From contig CAKQUX010000003.1 of the NCBI GenBank assembly GCA_934277645.1, forward strand, positions 62,001 to 126,000: DNA of 64,000 bases, read 5' to 3'. Position numbers and translations under genes: made by a program. This DNA comes from an uncultured Clostridia bacterium. GTDB taxonomy: Bacteria > Bacillota > Clostridia > Christensenellales > CAG-917. Within the stretch, counting starts at the first letter, position 1; each line of letters opens with the position of its first letter. Below the pieces are notes generated by a model. That model did not search any database. It had not been told where the DNA came from and saw nothing but the letters and a program-made list of their open reading frames with translations. Below, in pieces: positions 17,313 to 25,891 of this stretch.

Positions 17313-18527
17313 CTATTCTTGCTTTGCGTTTTCGCTTTCTGAATTTGCCGCTGTATTTTCTGTTTTTGTTTGCACGGTTTCGGTATTTTCGGTAGGCGTT
17401 TCGTCGGCGTTCGGCTCATTGTCGTTTTCGGCTTCGTCTACCACATCTTCCTTTTTGATTGAGGCCGTAACGTCGAGACGTTTTACAAACTCTTTTGACG
17501 CAAACATAAGCGAACCGCAAACAAGAGCGATAGCAAGGTCGGCAAATACAAACGAGTTGTACAAGAAGCTCCAAGCAACTGCCGAGTAACTTGCGTCACC
17601 GCTTCCGAAAATGAACACGCCGCTTATAACGTGCGAGAAATAACGAAGAACCGCGGCAAGTATTCCGCCAAGCAAGAAGCTGACGATAGGTTTCGATTTG
17701 AAAAGGCCGACTTCTTTGAACAAACCGCAAAGTCCGATTGCAGAAAATGCGATAGGGTAGTCGAGCAAGAATTGTACAGGGTGATAGAGCCACGGCGCTT
17801 GAATGAATTGCAAAAAGCCGTAAATTACGCCTGCAACGATGCCTCGTCTTATTCCGAACATATACGAATAAATCAAAAGCGGAAGAATACTTGCAAGCGT
17901 AATCGAACCGCCTTGCGGCAATTCAAAGAAGCGGACGTACGAAAGCGCAAACGAAAGCGCAATCGAAAGCGAGGCGTAAACGATTGATTTTGTGTGCAGT
18001 TTCGCGTCTTCCTTTTTGCCGCAGAACACAGCGAGCAAAACGATGACCGCAACTATGACTATCGTAAAGATATAAAGCATTGCGTTGTCGGCTTTGCTTA
18101 AAACCATATCGTTGTTCGTTACGCCGAGCGCAATTATCAACGCTATTGCGAAAGCTCCGACAATTCCGCCTGCGATTTTTGCGAAAAGCGAAAATTTCTC
18201 TTTTTTGAAGAGCAGTATTACGATTGCGCAAACAGCCAAAACCAATACGGTCAGAACAAATGCAAGGACAGGGTAGAAACTCGTTTTTACGATATAGCCT
18301 GCCGCCGAGTATTCGTCGAGTTTTAAAAATCCGAGAAGCAGGATAACCGATAAGCTGTAACCGAAAACAAAACCGACGACATAGCGTTTGATGATTTGCG
18401 AATCGTTACGTTTTTTGCTTACGGCAAGAATTGCAATTATGCAAATTGCAAAAAAGATAGTGACAAAAAATGCAATCGTAGCAGTTTTGTCAAAGGTTGA
18501 TAGCGACTGAAAATTTTTCAAGTCCAT
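17313..18527 (-). CDS. thiT: ECF thiamine transporter S component ThiT with N-terminal membrane extension
   Basis: 404 residues. Residues about 176-350 are ThiT: GGSITLASILPLLIYSYMFG, RRGIVAGVIYGFLQF, PVQFLLDYPIAF and the ISGVFIFG stretch. It captures thiamine and needs an ECF module encoded elsewhere. Typical ThiT is about 190 residues. Here about 175 residues with five extra hydrophobic segments (near 16-36, 47-69, 86-107, 117-137, 150-169) precede it, and an acidic Glu/Asn/Thr tail follows (357-404). The start at 18527 has GGAAGGAGA just upstream; a longer frame into the riboswitch was rejected. Confidence 0.88.
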   Translation of the reverse strand: MDLKNFQSLSTFDKTATIAFFVTIFFAICIIAILAVSKKRNDSQIIKRYVVGFVFGYSLSVILLLGFLKLDEYSAAGYIVKTSFYPVLAFVLTVLVLAVCAIVILLFKKEKFSLFAKIAGGIVGAFAIALIIALGVTNNDMVLSKADNAMLYIFTIVIVAVIVLLAVFCGKKEDAKLHTKSIVYASLSIALSFALSYVRFFELPQGGSITLASILPLLIYSYMFGIRRGIVAGVIYGFLQFIQAPWLYHPVQFLLDYPIAFSAIGLCGLFKEVGLFKSKPIVSFLLGGILAAVLRYFSHVISGVFIFGSGDASYSAVAWSFLYNSFVFADLAIALVCGSLMFASKEFVKRLDVTASIKKEDVVDEAENDNEPNADETPTENTETVQTKTENTAANSESENAKQE

Positions 18528-18548
18528 TTTGTCTCCTTCCGCTAACCC

Positions 18549-18580
18549 GAAAAAGAAAAAGTCCCCTGAACCCAGAGGAC
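18549..18580 (-). terminator. Riboswitch-controlled terminator before thiT
   Basis: On the minus strand an 8-bp stem GTCCTCTG/CAGGGGAC with loop GGTT is followed by TTTTTCTTTTT. It lies between the TPP aptamer and the thiT ribosome site, so TPP binding probably causes early termination. Confidence 0.85.
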
Positions 18581-18583
18581 GAA

Positions 18584-18664
18584 TTGCTTCCTTTCGTGAG
18601 CTCAAACTCAATCAAGTTCAAAGGGTTTAATCTCAGACGACCAAGTCGTCACCCCCAGCGTTTA
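18584..18664 (-). promoter_or_regulatory. TPP (THI-box) riboswitch aptamer
   Basis: On the minus strand the conserved blocks occur in order: GGGGGUG, CUGAGA (18631-18636), ACCCUUUGAAC (18616-18626), UUGAU, and the closing GGAAGC. It should sense thiamine pyrophosphate and repress thiT when TPP is abundant. Confidence 0.92.
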
Positions 18665-18742
18665 TTAATTTTTATAGGACGCCATAGGCGTTACCTTATA
18701 TTGTTTCGGCGATTTGCCTTTTGGCGAAACCGTGATTTGCGA

Positions 18743-19297
18743 TTATTTCTTTTCGACTTTTTTGAAATCCAATTCGTCAATGACGTTTCCGTCGAAATCG
18801 TAAATCGTAATGGCGTCGGCAGCCGTGTCAAGAATGATGTACGAAAGCGGGCTGTCGTTCACAGGTAACGAGCAAGAGCCGCTGTTTATGAAGTAAACGC
18901 CGTTGACTTCTTTTATGAACGGATAGTGCAAGTGTCCGTAGAAACAAACGTCGCCCTTTTTGAGATGGGCAGGCGGTGTGTCCATATTGAACTTATGTCC
19001 GTGCGAGAAGAAGAACGAACGGTCGGTTACGATTTCGTGATAGTCTTGGAAAGTGAAATCCGAAATCATTTGGTCGACCTCGCTGTCGCAGTTGCCCTTA
19101 ATGACGGTAAGTTTGCCCTTGTATGCATTGAGCAATTCGGCAACTTTCATCGGGGCATAGCCGTCAGGCAGCGGATTTCTCGGTCCGTGATTGTAAATAT
19201 CGCCAAGCAAAATGAGCGGTTGTCCGTTTGCTATTTCTATTATACGCTTTGCGCTTGTCGCGCTTCCGTGCAAGTCGGATGCAATAATAAATTTCAT
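18743..19297 (-). CDS. yfcE: YfcE/MJ0936-type metallophosphoesterase
   Basis: Small calcineurin-like phosphodiesterase of 184 residues. Metal-ligand motifs appear in order: SDLHGS (D8, H10), LLGDIYNHGPR, KGNCDSEVDQ, SHGHKF and YGHLHYP. Bacterial YfcE acts on artificial phosphodiesters; the natural substrate is not known. The start at 19297 was chosen because GAGGTGA lies at the right distance. It lies upstream of the thiT riboswitch on the same strand. Confidence 0.87.
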   Translation of the reverse strand: MKFIIASDLHGSATSAKRIIEIANGQPLILLGDIYNHGPRNPLPDGYAPMKVAELLNAYKGKLTVIKGNCDSEVDQMISDFTFQDYHEIVTDRSFFFSHGHKFNMDTPPAHLKKGDVCFYGHLHYPFIKEVNGVYFINSGSCSLPVNDSPLSYIILDTAADAITIYDFDGNVIDELDFKKVEKK

Positions 19298-19363
19298 TCT
19301 TTCACCTCGTAACAAGTATACATTATAAGGCGTTAAATGTAAAGCCGATTTTTTAAAATAATA

Positions 19364-19392
19364 TTGCGCAAAGAATTATTATATGATAAAAT
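19364..19392 (+). promoter_or_regulatory. Promoter for the GH2 gene
   Basis: TTGCGC-N17-TAAAAT, with a predicted start near 19399. Confidence 0.6.
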
Positions 19393-19420
19393 ATTTTCAA
19401 TATAAATAAGGGAGAACATA

Positions 19421-19429
19421 ATGAGATAA
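19421..19429 (+). promoter_or_regulatory. Two-codon ORF (ATG AGA TAA) overlapping the GH2 start
   Basis: The Shine-Dalgarno AAGGGAG (19408-19414) is ideally placed for this ATG (6-nt gap), less so for the GH2 ATG at 19429 (14-nt gap). The TAA shares its last A with the GH2 ATG (TAATG). It could act as a minimal leader with reinitiation. Confidence 0.45.
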
Positions 19430-21231
19430 TGAGCAAAAAAGTTTTATCCACGCAAGAGGAAATCAAGAGCAAATCAAAAAACGTCAGAGTTCGTCTTCAA
19501 TCGAAGTTTTACGATGAAGTCGGACAAGTTCCGCTCAGTGAATATCCTCGTCCGCAATTTGAAAGAAACAGCTATATAAATCTTAACGGCAAATGGAAAT
19601 TTGCCATGCAAAAAGCAAAAGACGGCTTTAAGGGCTATGACAAGGAAATTCTCGTTCCTTTTTCACCTGAGAGCTTATTAAGCGGTCTTGACGCAGTGAT
19701 TGCGCAGCCTGACGACGTTCTTTATTATGAAAGAGAGTTCGACGTTCCGAGCGGTTTTATAAAAGGAAAGACTTTTATCAATTTCGGCGCAGTTGACTTC
19801 GAATGTCACGTTAAAATTAACGGAAAGGAAATCGGTTCGCACCGTGGCGGATATACTCCGTTTACGCTTGACGCAACCGACGCAATAGTAAGCGGCAAAA
19901 ACGTCATTTCGGTTGTCGTAACTGACCCGACGGATACCGAACACCACACAAGAGCTAAACAAGCCTTGAAGAACGGCGGAATTTGGTATACGCCGCAATC
20001 GGGCATCTGGCAAACGGTTTGGATTGAAAGCGTTCCGGAAGTTTATCTTAAAGATATGACGATTATTCCTGATATTGACAATAAGACGGTCACCGTTAAA
20101 GTCGTTGCAGATAAAGACGCAACCGTCAAAGTGTTCGACGACGGAAAGGAAATCGCAAGCGGTACGTCAAAAGACGGAGTTGCCGTAATCGGACTTGAAA
20201 ACTTCGAACTTTGGTCGCCTGAAAATCCTAAACTTTACGGCCTCGAAATCAAGGTCGGCGACGATGTCGTCAAGTCATATTTCGGAATGAGAAAGTTCTC
20301 GATTATGGTTGACGCAAAGGGCAAGAAGAGACTTGCTCTCAACAACAAGATTTATTATCAAACGGGATTGCTTGACCAAGGTTATTGGTCGGACGGAATG
20401 CTTACTCCGCCAACCGATTCCGCAATGGAATATGATATTAAACTTATGAAGGATATGGGCTTCAATATGCTTCGTAAGCACATAAAAATCGAACCGCTTC
20501 GCTGGTACTATCATTGCGATAAACTCGGAATGATAGTTTGGCAAGATATGGTTTCGGGCGGCGAGAAGTATAAGTTCTCGATAATCGGCTTGCTTCCGTT
20601 CCTCGGCTTCCACCTTAAAGACACAAAGCGCAATTATAAACGCTTCGGCAGAGCAAACGAAGAGAGCAGAAAGGAATATTACGAAGAACTCGACGTTACG
20701 TTCAATTATCTCAAAAACGTAGTTTCGCTCGGCACTTGGGTTCCGTTCAACGAAGGTTGGGGACAATTCGAAAGCGTAAAGGCAACCGAAATTTTGAAGA
20801 GCTATGACAGCACTCGTATTATCGACTCGGTAAGCGGCTGGCACGATCAAGGCAAAAACACAAGCGACTTGAAGAGCCTTCACATTTATTTCACACCTGT
20901 TAAAGCTCCGAAAGACGACAGAGTAGTCGTGTTGTCCGAATTCGGCGGATACAGCCACAAGAAGAAAGGACACGTTTTCAGTCCTAACAAGTCGTTCGGT
21001 TACAGAATTTACAACACAGACGAAAAGCTCGCAAAGGCATTTAAGAATTTGTTTGAAAACGTATTGTACAAGCAAGTTATAAAAGGCTTTGCCGCAAGCG
21101 TATATACACAAGTCAGCGACGTTGAAGAAGAAATCAACGGACTTATAACGTATGACCGTAAGGAAGTCAAATTCCCTATCGATATGGTCAAAGAATGCAA
21201 CGCAAAACTTAAAGCAATCAAGTTTGACTGA
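19429..21231 (+). CDS. Glycoside hydrolase family 2 protein (beta-glycosidase)
   Basis: 600 residues with GH2 architecture: N-terminal jelly-roll sugar-binding domain (RPQFERNSYINLNGKWKFA, then REFDVP and the HRGGYTPF turn), an immunoglobulin-like middle domain, and a C-terminal TIM barrel. The acid/base glutamate is in WVPFNEGWGQ (E442) and the nucleophile in VVLSEFGGY (E504). No signal peptide, so it should act in the cytoplasm on imported oligosaccharides or glycosides. Substrate (galactoside, glucuronide or other) cannot be read. A GPH-type sugar symporter lies at 54178-55752. Confidence 0.88.
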   Translation: MSKKVLSTQEEIKSKSKNVRVRLQSKFYDEVGQVPLSEYPRPQFERNSYINLNGKWKFAMQKAKDGFKGYDKEILVPFSPESLLSGLDAVIAQPDDVLYYEREFDVPSGFIKGKTFINFGAVDFECHVKINGKEIGSHRGGYTPFTLDATDAIVSGKNVISVVVTDPTDTEHHTRAKQALKNGGIWYTPQSGIWQTVWIESVPEVYLKDMTIIPDIDNKTVTVKVVADKDATVKVFDDGKEIASGTSKDGVAVIGLENFELWSPENPKLYGLEIKVGDDVVKSYFGMRKFSIMVDAKGKKRLALNNKIYYQTGLLDQGYWSDGMLTPPTDSAMEYDIKLMKDMGFNMLRKHIKIEPLRWYYHCDKLGMIVWQDMVSGGEKYKFSIIGLLPFLGFHLKDTKRNYKRFGRANEESRKEYYEELDVTFNYLKNVVSLGTWVPFNEGWGQFESVKATEILKSYDSTRIIDSVSGWHDQGKNTSDLKSLHIYFTPVKAPKDDRVVVLSEFGGYSHKKKGHVFSPNKSFGYRIYNTDEKLAKAFKNLFENVLYKQVIKGFAASVYTQVSDVEEEINGLITYDRKEVKFPIDMVKECNAKLKAIKFD

Positions 21232-21300
21232 TAGCAAAAGTTTATGGACGAAAGTTCAGAAGCGTTATTGAAATAGTGACGAATTTTAAATTTAATTATG

Positions 21301-21335
21301 AAAGGCATTTTATCGTTTGATAAAATGCCTTTTTT
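21301..21335 (+). terminator. Terminator after the GH2 gene
   Basis: A 14-bp perfect stem AAAGGCATTTTATC/GATAAAATGCCTTT with a GTTT loop and T tract. Confidence 0.85.
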
Positions 21336-21412
21336 AACACTTATTTAAACACCTATGTTGCTTTTGACATAGCTCGTTTGGATTTCGGCGTTTGATAAAT
21401 TGTCTTTAAAAA

Positions 21413-21446
21413 ACAAAAAATGACTTAAATAATAAGTCGTTTTTTG
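21413..21446 (-). terminator. Terminator of the leftward ABC exporter operon
   Basis: Stem AAAAAACGACTTA/TAAGTCATTTTTT on the minus strand, with one wobble pair and a T tract. It is separate from the GH2 terminator; about 75 nt between the two hold nothing recognisable. Confidence 0.7.
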
Positions 21447-21535
21447 TTTTGATATACGTATTTAATTTTGTTTTACAAGATAACAAACAGCTATTTTAGG
21501 TTATTCGATGCATTCTAAATCAAATCGAACGAAAA

Positions 21536-22615
21536 CTATTGTTTTGTCGTCTCTTCGACCTTTTCTTCGACTTTTGTTTCAACAGTTTCGGTTGCTTTTA
21601 CACTCTCTGTCGTTTCGGTCATTTCGCCTGCAACGCTATTTGCATCGTTAAGTTCGATTGAACCGTCCGGTGTATTTGCCGTCATTTGCGTCTTGTGGTG
21701 TTTTTTGAAATGAATTTGCGGAGTTTTGCCTTTAAGCAATACGTTGATTAAAACGTAAATTCCGATTAAAACGATAATCGTCAAAATGAGAACGAGATAC
21801 ATAGTCCAGATTTCGACTTTATGTCCGAAGAAATAAAGATTGCAGTCTACGCTGTCTTTTATGCCTTCGATAACTTCTGACGGGAAGCCTTTATCCGCCA
21901 TTTCGCGATATACGCCGTTCAAAGCGTGGTTTCTTATAAGCGACGTGCCATAGGTTCCCGGTAGCAACGAAAGGAATTTTTGAAGTCCCGTGCCGAAACT
22001 CGAAATAGGCATATATGCGCCGCAAATAAAGCCGTAAGCCGCAGAAACTATCGTGCCTACCGCCGACGCTTGTCCGTTTGTCGAAAGGAAGACGTTGACG
22101 ATTGACGAAAGCGCAACGCCGAACATTGTGAGCAATATTACGTCGACCAATATGAGCATAACGTCGCCGAAGGACAAGTACCAACCGACTATTGCAAGGT
22201 ATATAAAGCAAGCGAACGTTGCGGTGACGGTGATTATAAGCGTTGTAAGGAACGAGCCGACATAGTAAGCGATTGCAATCGTCGATTTTTTAGTCGGCGT
22301 AATAAGAAAGTCCTTGTTCGAGCCGTTTACTCTGTCCTGAACCATAAGAAGGTTGGAGCAGAAAGCAACGGTTACGCAACAAACAGCAAGTATAGACGAG
22401 AAAAGCTCGCCGCCGACCGTGCCGTTTATGATTGCGTCCGAAACTTCAAATCCGTTAGGCAGGGCGCTATTGAAACTGTCGCGGAAAACCTTTGCAAGGA
22501 ACGTTGCGTAAAGGAGCAACAATATTATCGGCGCAATCAACGACGCAAAGAACATTCCTTTGTCTTTGAAGAACATTTTGATGTTTCTGACCGTTAAAGC
22601 CCAAAAAGTTTTCAT
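21536..22615 (-). CDS. ABC-2 type exporter permease
   Basis: 359 residues, six membrane segments in the ABC2_membrane arrangement: an N-terminal cytoplasmic helix with FWALTVRNIKMFFKDKG, then a first helix near 25-45, and the long SAAYGFICGAYMPISSFGTGLQKF segment typical of DrrB-like permeases. It pairs with the ATPase whose stop overlaps its start by 4 bp. The last 50 residues form an acidic Thr/Glu/Val tail (SVKATETVETKVEEKVEETTKQ-like). Cargo unknown; lipids, drugs or peptides are usual. Confidence 0.88.
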   Translation of the reverse strand: MKTFWALTVRNIKMFFKDKGMFFASLIAPIILLLLYATFLAKVFRDSFNSALPNGFEVSDAIINGTVGGELFSSILAVCCVTVAFCSNLLMVQDRVNGSNKDFLITPTKKSTIAIAYYVGSFLTTLIITVTATFACFIYLAIVGWYLSFGDVMLILVDVILLTMFGVALSSIVNVFLSTNGQASAVGTIVSAAYGFICGAYMPISSFGTGLQKFLSLLPGTYGTSLIRNHALNGVYREMADKGFPSEVIEGIKDSVDCNLYFFGHKVEIWTMYLVLILTIIVLIGIYVLINVLLKGKTPQIHFKKHHKTQMTANTPDGSIELNDANSVAGEMTETTESVKATETVETKVEEKVEETTKQ

Positions 22616-23523
22616 AAATTGCCTCCTTCGAGCTTTTTGCCCGTGACAGCCAAAAAGACGTCGTCCATTTTACCCTTTGTTATTTCAAAATCGCAGAACA
22701 AGTCCTTGTGCTTTGTGACAAGCTCTCTTGCTTCGACCGTGTCTTTGACGGCAATTCTGAAAGCGTCTCTTATTTCTTCATAAGGCAAGCCGAGCGCTTT
22801 GACTCTTTCTTCGTCAACGTTGTAGACGGTTACGAAGTCGCCCGTATATTTGTTTTTTAGTTCGAGCGGTGTGCCTTCCGCAGAAATCTTACCGCTGTCC
22901 AATATGACGACGTAATCTGCGTCTGCCGCTTCTTCCATATAGTGAGTGGTCAAAAACACCGTCATGTTTTCCGTTTTGCGATAGTTCTCGATGACTTCCC
23001 AAAGTGTCTTTCTAGTTTGTGGGTCAAGTCCCGTGGTCGGTTCGTCGAGAATTAAAATTTTCGGCTTGTGTAAAATCGCACGCGCAACGTCGATACGTCT
23101 TTTTTGACCGCCCGAAAGTTTTCCGACAGTTCTCTTTAAAAGGTCTTTAAAATCGAGAAGTTCGGCAAGTTCTGCAATTCTTTCGTTTGCTTCTTTTCCG
23201 TAAATGCCGTAAAGGCTGGCTCTTGACAAAAGGTTGTCGCGGACGTTAAGCACGTTGTCCAGCACGGAATTTTGAAATACGACGCCGAGTTCTTTGGTTA
23301 TTCCTTTCATATCTTTTTCGACGTCCTTACCGTCGATAAGTACGGTGCCGCCGTCTTTGACCTGAGTGCCGCACATGATAGAAATCGTGGTGGATTTACC
23401 TGCGCCGTTTACGCCCAAAAACGCAAAGAGTTCGCCTTTTTTGACGTGAAAGGAAAGGTTGTTTACCGCATGTACGTCACCGAAATTTTTGTCGAGATTT
23501 TTGATATCAATGATGTTTTCCAT
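22612..23523 (-). CDS. ABC exporter ATP-binding protein (DrrA/CcmA-like)
   Basis: 303 residues. Walker A GVNGAGKST, Q-loop VFQNSVLD, signature KLSGGQKRR, Walker B ILILDEPTTGLDP and an H-loop TTHYMEEA are all present. The C-terminal 80 residues form the extra domain common in the DrrA group. Its end overlaps the start of the partner permease (ATGA), so the two are coupled and should form one exporter. Confidence 0.92.
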   Translation of the reverse strand: MENIIDIKNLDKNFGDVHAVNNLSFHVKKGELFAFLGVNGAGKSTTISIMCGTQVKDGGTVLIDGKDVEKDMKGITKELGVVFQNSVLDNVLNVRDNLLSRASLYGIYGKEANERIAELAELLDFKDLLKRTVGKLSGGQKRRIDVARAILHKPKILILDEPTTGLDPQTRKTLWEVIENYRKTENMTVFLTTHYMEEAADADYVVILDSGKISAEGTPLELKNKYTGDFVTVYNVDEERVKALGLPYEEIRDAFRIAVKDTVEARELVTKHKDLFCDFEITKGKMDDVFLAVTGKKLEGGNL

Positions 23524-23682
23524 TTTAATTTCTTTAATCTCCGTTTTCGTTTTATATGTTTTTTGTTTTTGTGCTTTGTTTTTTATACTTTATTTTAGCT
23601 TTGCATTGTTTTAACTTTGCGTGTGGTTTTAATGTTTAAACAATGTATAAACAAATTTTAACCAAACGTTAGCTTTAGACTG

Positions 23683-24564
23683 CTAATCGTTTTTTGATTG
23701 ATTGTCTTCGGCTGTTTCTTCGTTTGCCGCCGTGTCTGTCGTAGCTGCCGATTCGTCCGAAGATATGGTTTCAGGCGATGCCGAGTCTTTCAGACTTTCA
23801 GCCACGGCAAGATTTAAAAGTTCTTGCTTAGCCTTTTTCTTTGCGTCGCGTTTTTGCCAAAGGAGCGCGCTGATAAAGCAAAGAACGACGCCGACGAAAA
23901 TGAACGTTGACGGTTGCGCCATTCCGCCTTTGCCCAAAAGGTTAAGACCGATTGTCAAAGCAACCATAATCATAAACGGGAAGATTGCGACTTTCGGATA
24001 TTTGACAAGATATTTTCCGCCCAATGCGCCGAAAAGCGCAAACGCAACCGTGCCGAAAGCAGGTGTCAAGAATGCCGCTTGCGGCGAGTTTAATATATCG
24101 CCGAGTCCCGAAACCGCAAGAGCTATGACGCCGATTAAAATTACAACCGTTGTGACGATTGACGAAACTGCGATTGAAATGGTGCAGGCAATTTCGTGCT
24201 CTTCCGTGCCGACCTTAGTGCCGACGATATTTACGGCGTTTACGACGCACGGAATTTTAAGGTTTGAAAGGTTGCCCGTGACAAAGGCAAGATAAGTGCC
24301 GTTTACGCCGAGCATATAACTATACGTGAATACTTCGCCTACGCCGATCGGAAGATAGTAAATCAAAAGTCCGACGCAAGTGAAGAAGAGCTTCCAGTTG
24401 AGTGTGGTTTTATAAATAATTGACATACCGACGGGAACCATGCACATAACGATTAAAGCAATCGCAGTCCAAATCTGACCTTGACGGTGCAGGTTGCGGT
24501 TTATCATTTGGCTTGCAACGTTTACGTTGCAGGTTGCCGTTAAAAACTGTTGATTTTTTTTCAT
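23683..24564 (-). CDS. Membrane protein, partner of the DUF5058 protein
   Basis: 293 residues, family not recognised. About seven hydrophobic segments (for example TAIALIVMCMVPVGMSIIY and SIVTTVVILIGVIALAV) are followed by an acidic Ala/Glu/Ser/Thr tail over the last 45 residues (SASPETISSDESAATT and onward). The strong ribosome site GGAGG precedes the ATG. It lies 9 bp after the DUF5058 gene and is almost certainly co-translated. Loop motifs with conserved-looking polar residues (GVGEVFTYSYMLGVNGTYLAFVTGN) suggest a transporter, but the substrate is unknown. Confidence 0.8.
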   Translation of the reverse strand: MKKNQQFLTATCNVNVASQMINRNLHRQGQIWTAIALIVMCMVPVGMSIIYKTTLNWKLFFTCVGLLIYYLPIGVGEVFTYSYMLGVNGTYLAFVTGNLSNLKIPCVVNAVNIVGTKVGTEEHEIACTISIAVSSIVTTVVILIGVIALAVSGLGDILNSPQAAFLTPAFGTVAFALFGALGGKYLVKYPKVAIFPFMIMVALTIGLNLLGKGGMAQPSTFIFVGVVLCFISALLWQKRDAKKKAKQELLNLAVAESLKDSASPETISSDESAATTDTAANEETAEDNQSKND

Positions 24565-24573
24565 ATCCGCCTC

Positions 24574-25380
24574 CTACATTGCAAGGCTTACGGCAGCCTT
24601 TGTCAAAGCCGCATAAGCGTCGGGATTAAAATAACTTATGATTGCGACAACGCCCATACCTGCAATCATCGCAAGGGCAAGCGAAAAGTTTTCAAGCCAT
24701 TTTTGATTGCATTTTGTGATTAAAACGTCGAAAACAAACATAAGACCTGCCGCTACCATAACGGCGATAAGATTGTAATAACTCGCTATATTGCCGGGCG
24801 CGCCCGTAAACTGTCCGATTGCGACCGAAATGTAAGCAAGAACCATTCCGACGAAAACCGCGCCGAAAATCGAGTCGTCTTTTCCCGTCGTCTTTGAGGC
24901 GAGAGCGAGCATTTTAGGTTGAAATTTTCTGTAACAGAAAAGACAGAAAACAGGTCCCCAAATTATCGAAACGGTCATAACGGCGGCAATGGTGACAAAC
25001 GTAGAAGCGTCGACGTTTCCGATGATTGCGGCAATACCGCTGCTTGTGCCTGTATATTGGTTTGCGACCGTATCGACGACGAGCGTTTCGTATTGAAGAG
25101 CGCCGATGATGGAAAGTCTGATTGCAGGAAGCCCTATGCCGATTGCGCCGACTAAGGTTACTATACCGATGAAAATGCCGATAGACGGCAAAATCGAGAA
25201 CATAATGGACGATGAGACGACTTTTTTAAGTTTGCCCATATCCATATTGATTTGTTTCGCTCGTTTAAGTGATTTGACCAAATAAACGACGGATTCCGTC
25301 AATACGAAAGCAACGATAAGTCCGTAAAGGAGATACATCCAAGGGTTGTTCGTATCGACTGCAGAAATTGCAAAGTTCAC
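24574..25380 (-). CDS. DUF5058 family membrane protein
   Basis: 268 residues, seven or so hydrophobic segments. The segment NPWMYLLYGLIVAFVLTESVVYL, then KLKKVVSSSIMFSILPSIGI and LPAIRLSIIGALQYE, match my memory of DUF5058, which is widespread in Clostridia. GTG at 25380 is chosen because AGGAG lies eight bases upstream; an ATG-started extension has no ribosome site. DUF5058 genes usually come with a second membrane gene, as here, suggesting a two-subunit transporter. Function not established. Confidence 0.75.
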   Translation of the reverse strand: MNFAISAVDTNNPWMYLLYGLIVAFVLTESVVYLVKSLKRAKQINMDMGKLKKVVSSSIMFSILPSIGIFIGIVTLVGAIGIGLPAIRLSIIGALQYETLVVDTVANQYTGTSSGIAAIIGNVDASTFVTIAAVMTVSIIWGPVFCLFCYRKFQPKMLALASKTTGKDDSIFGAVFVGMVLAYISVAIGQFTGAPGNIASYYNLIAVMVAAGLMFVFDVLITKCNQKWLENFSLALAMIAGMGVVAIISYFNPDAYAALTKAAVSLAM

Positions 25381-25518
25381 TTTTTTTGCTCCTAAAAAAT
25401 ATTCAAGAAAAATTTTAACACACCTTGTCGATTTATGCAATACAATTATTCAATGTATAGTTTTTTATATAATAATTTATTATATATTATAAGTCGCCAA
25501 TAATAGCTGCCGAACAAC

Positions 25519-25547
25519 TTAACTTTCTTGAATGAAATTTGTATTAT
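25519..25547 (+). promoter_or_regulatory. Possible promoter in the folC upstream region
   Basis: TTAACT-N17-TATTAT. It would start transcription near 25553-25554, where a 15-codon ORF begins. Confidence 0.4.
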
Positions 25548-25552
25548 ATCAG

Positions 25553-25600
25553 ATGGAAAAGCCTAAAAGTCCGATGTGGGTTTATCTCTTTAACTCATAA
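25553..25600 (+). CDS. Possible 15-codon leaderless ORF
   Basis: ATG to TAA encodes 15 residues (MEKPKSPMWVYLFNS). No ribosome site exists; the ATG lies five bases after a -10 box. The rest of this 511-nt gap (to 25847) holds small hairpins (TGGCAA/TTGCCA near 25612-25632, CTCAT/ATGAG near 25595) but no known RNA family. Confidence 0.2.
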   Translation: MEKPKSPMWVYLFNS

Positions 25601-25847
25601 ATGAGATGATATGGCAATAACATTTTGCCAAGTAAGGCATTGTGGAAGCGGCTTGGGAAAGTGTGAGTTTTATGAGAAATAAGAATGCGAAAAACGAAAA
25701 TAAGTTTAAAATGCAACAATCGGATACTAATGTCCGCTACTTGCGCTTAAATACGACAAACGGGTATAAGTGAATAAGCGCGGCGTTTGAGCTAAGGCTT
25801 GATTTAAAGAAGCCGACTAATTTCACGGCAAAATGAGCGTTAATCGT

Positions 25848-25875
25848 TTGCCTTAAAAAAACTTTGTGATAGAAT
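25848..25875 (+). promoter_or_regulatory. Promoter for the folate operon
   Basis: TTGCCT-N16-TAGAAT. Predicted start is about 10 nt before the GAGG-led folC ATG. Confidence 0.55.
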
Positions 25876-25891
25876 ATTAGCGAGGCATACT

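Noticed and set aside
20275..21237. Long open frame antisense to the GH2 gene
   Set aside because: Composition follows the codon pattern of the GH2 gene read in reverse; no ribosome site or domain. Similar antisense frames over metG (42475-43389), clpB (57125-58027) and serA (62234-63007) were rejected for the same reason.
25441..25847. Tetrahydrofolate riboswitch before folC
   Set aside because: Hairpins are present, but the conserved THF aptamer segments are not.
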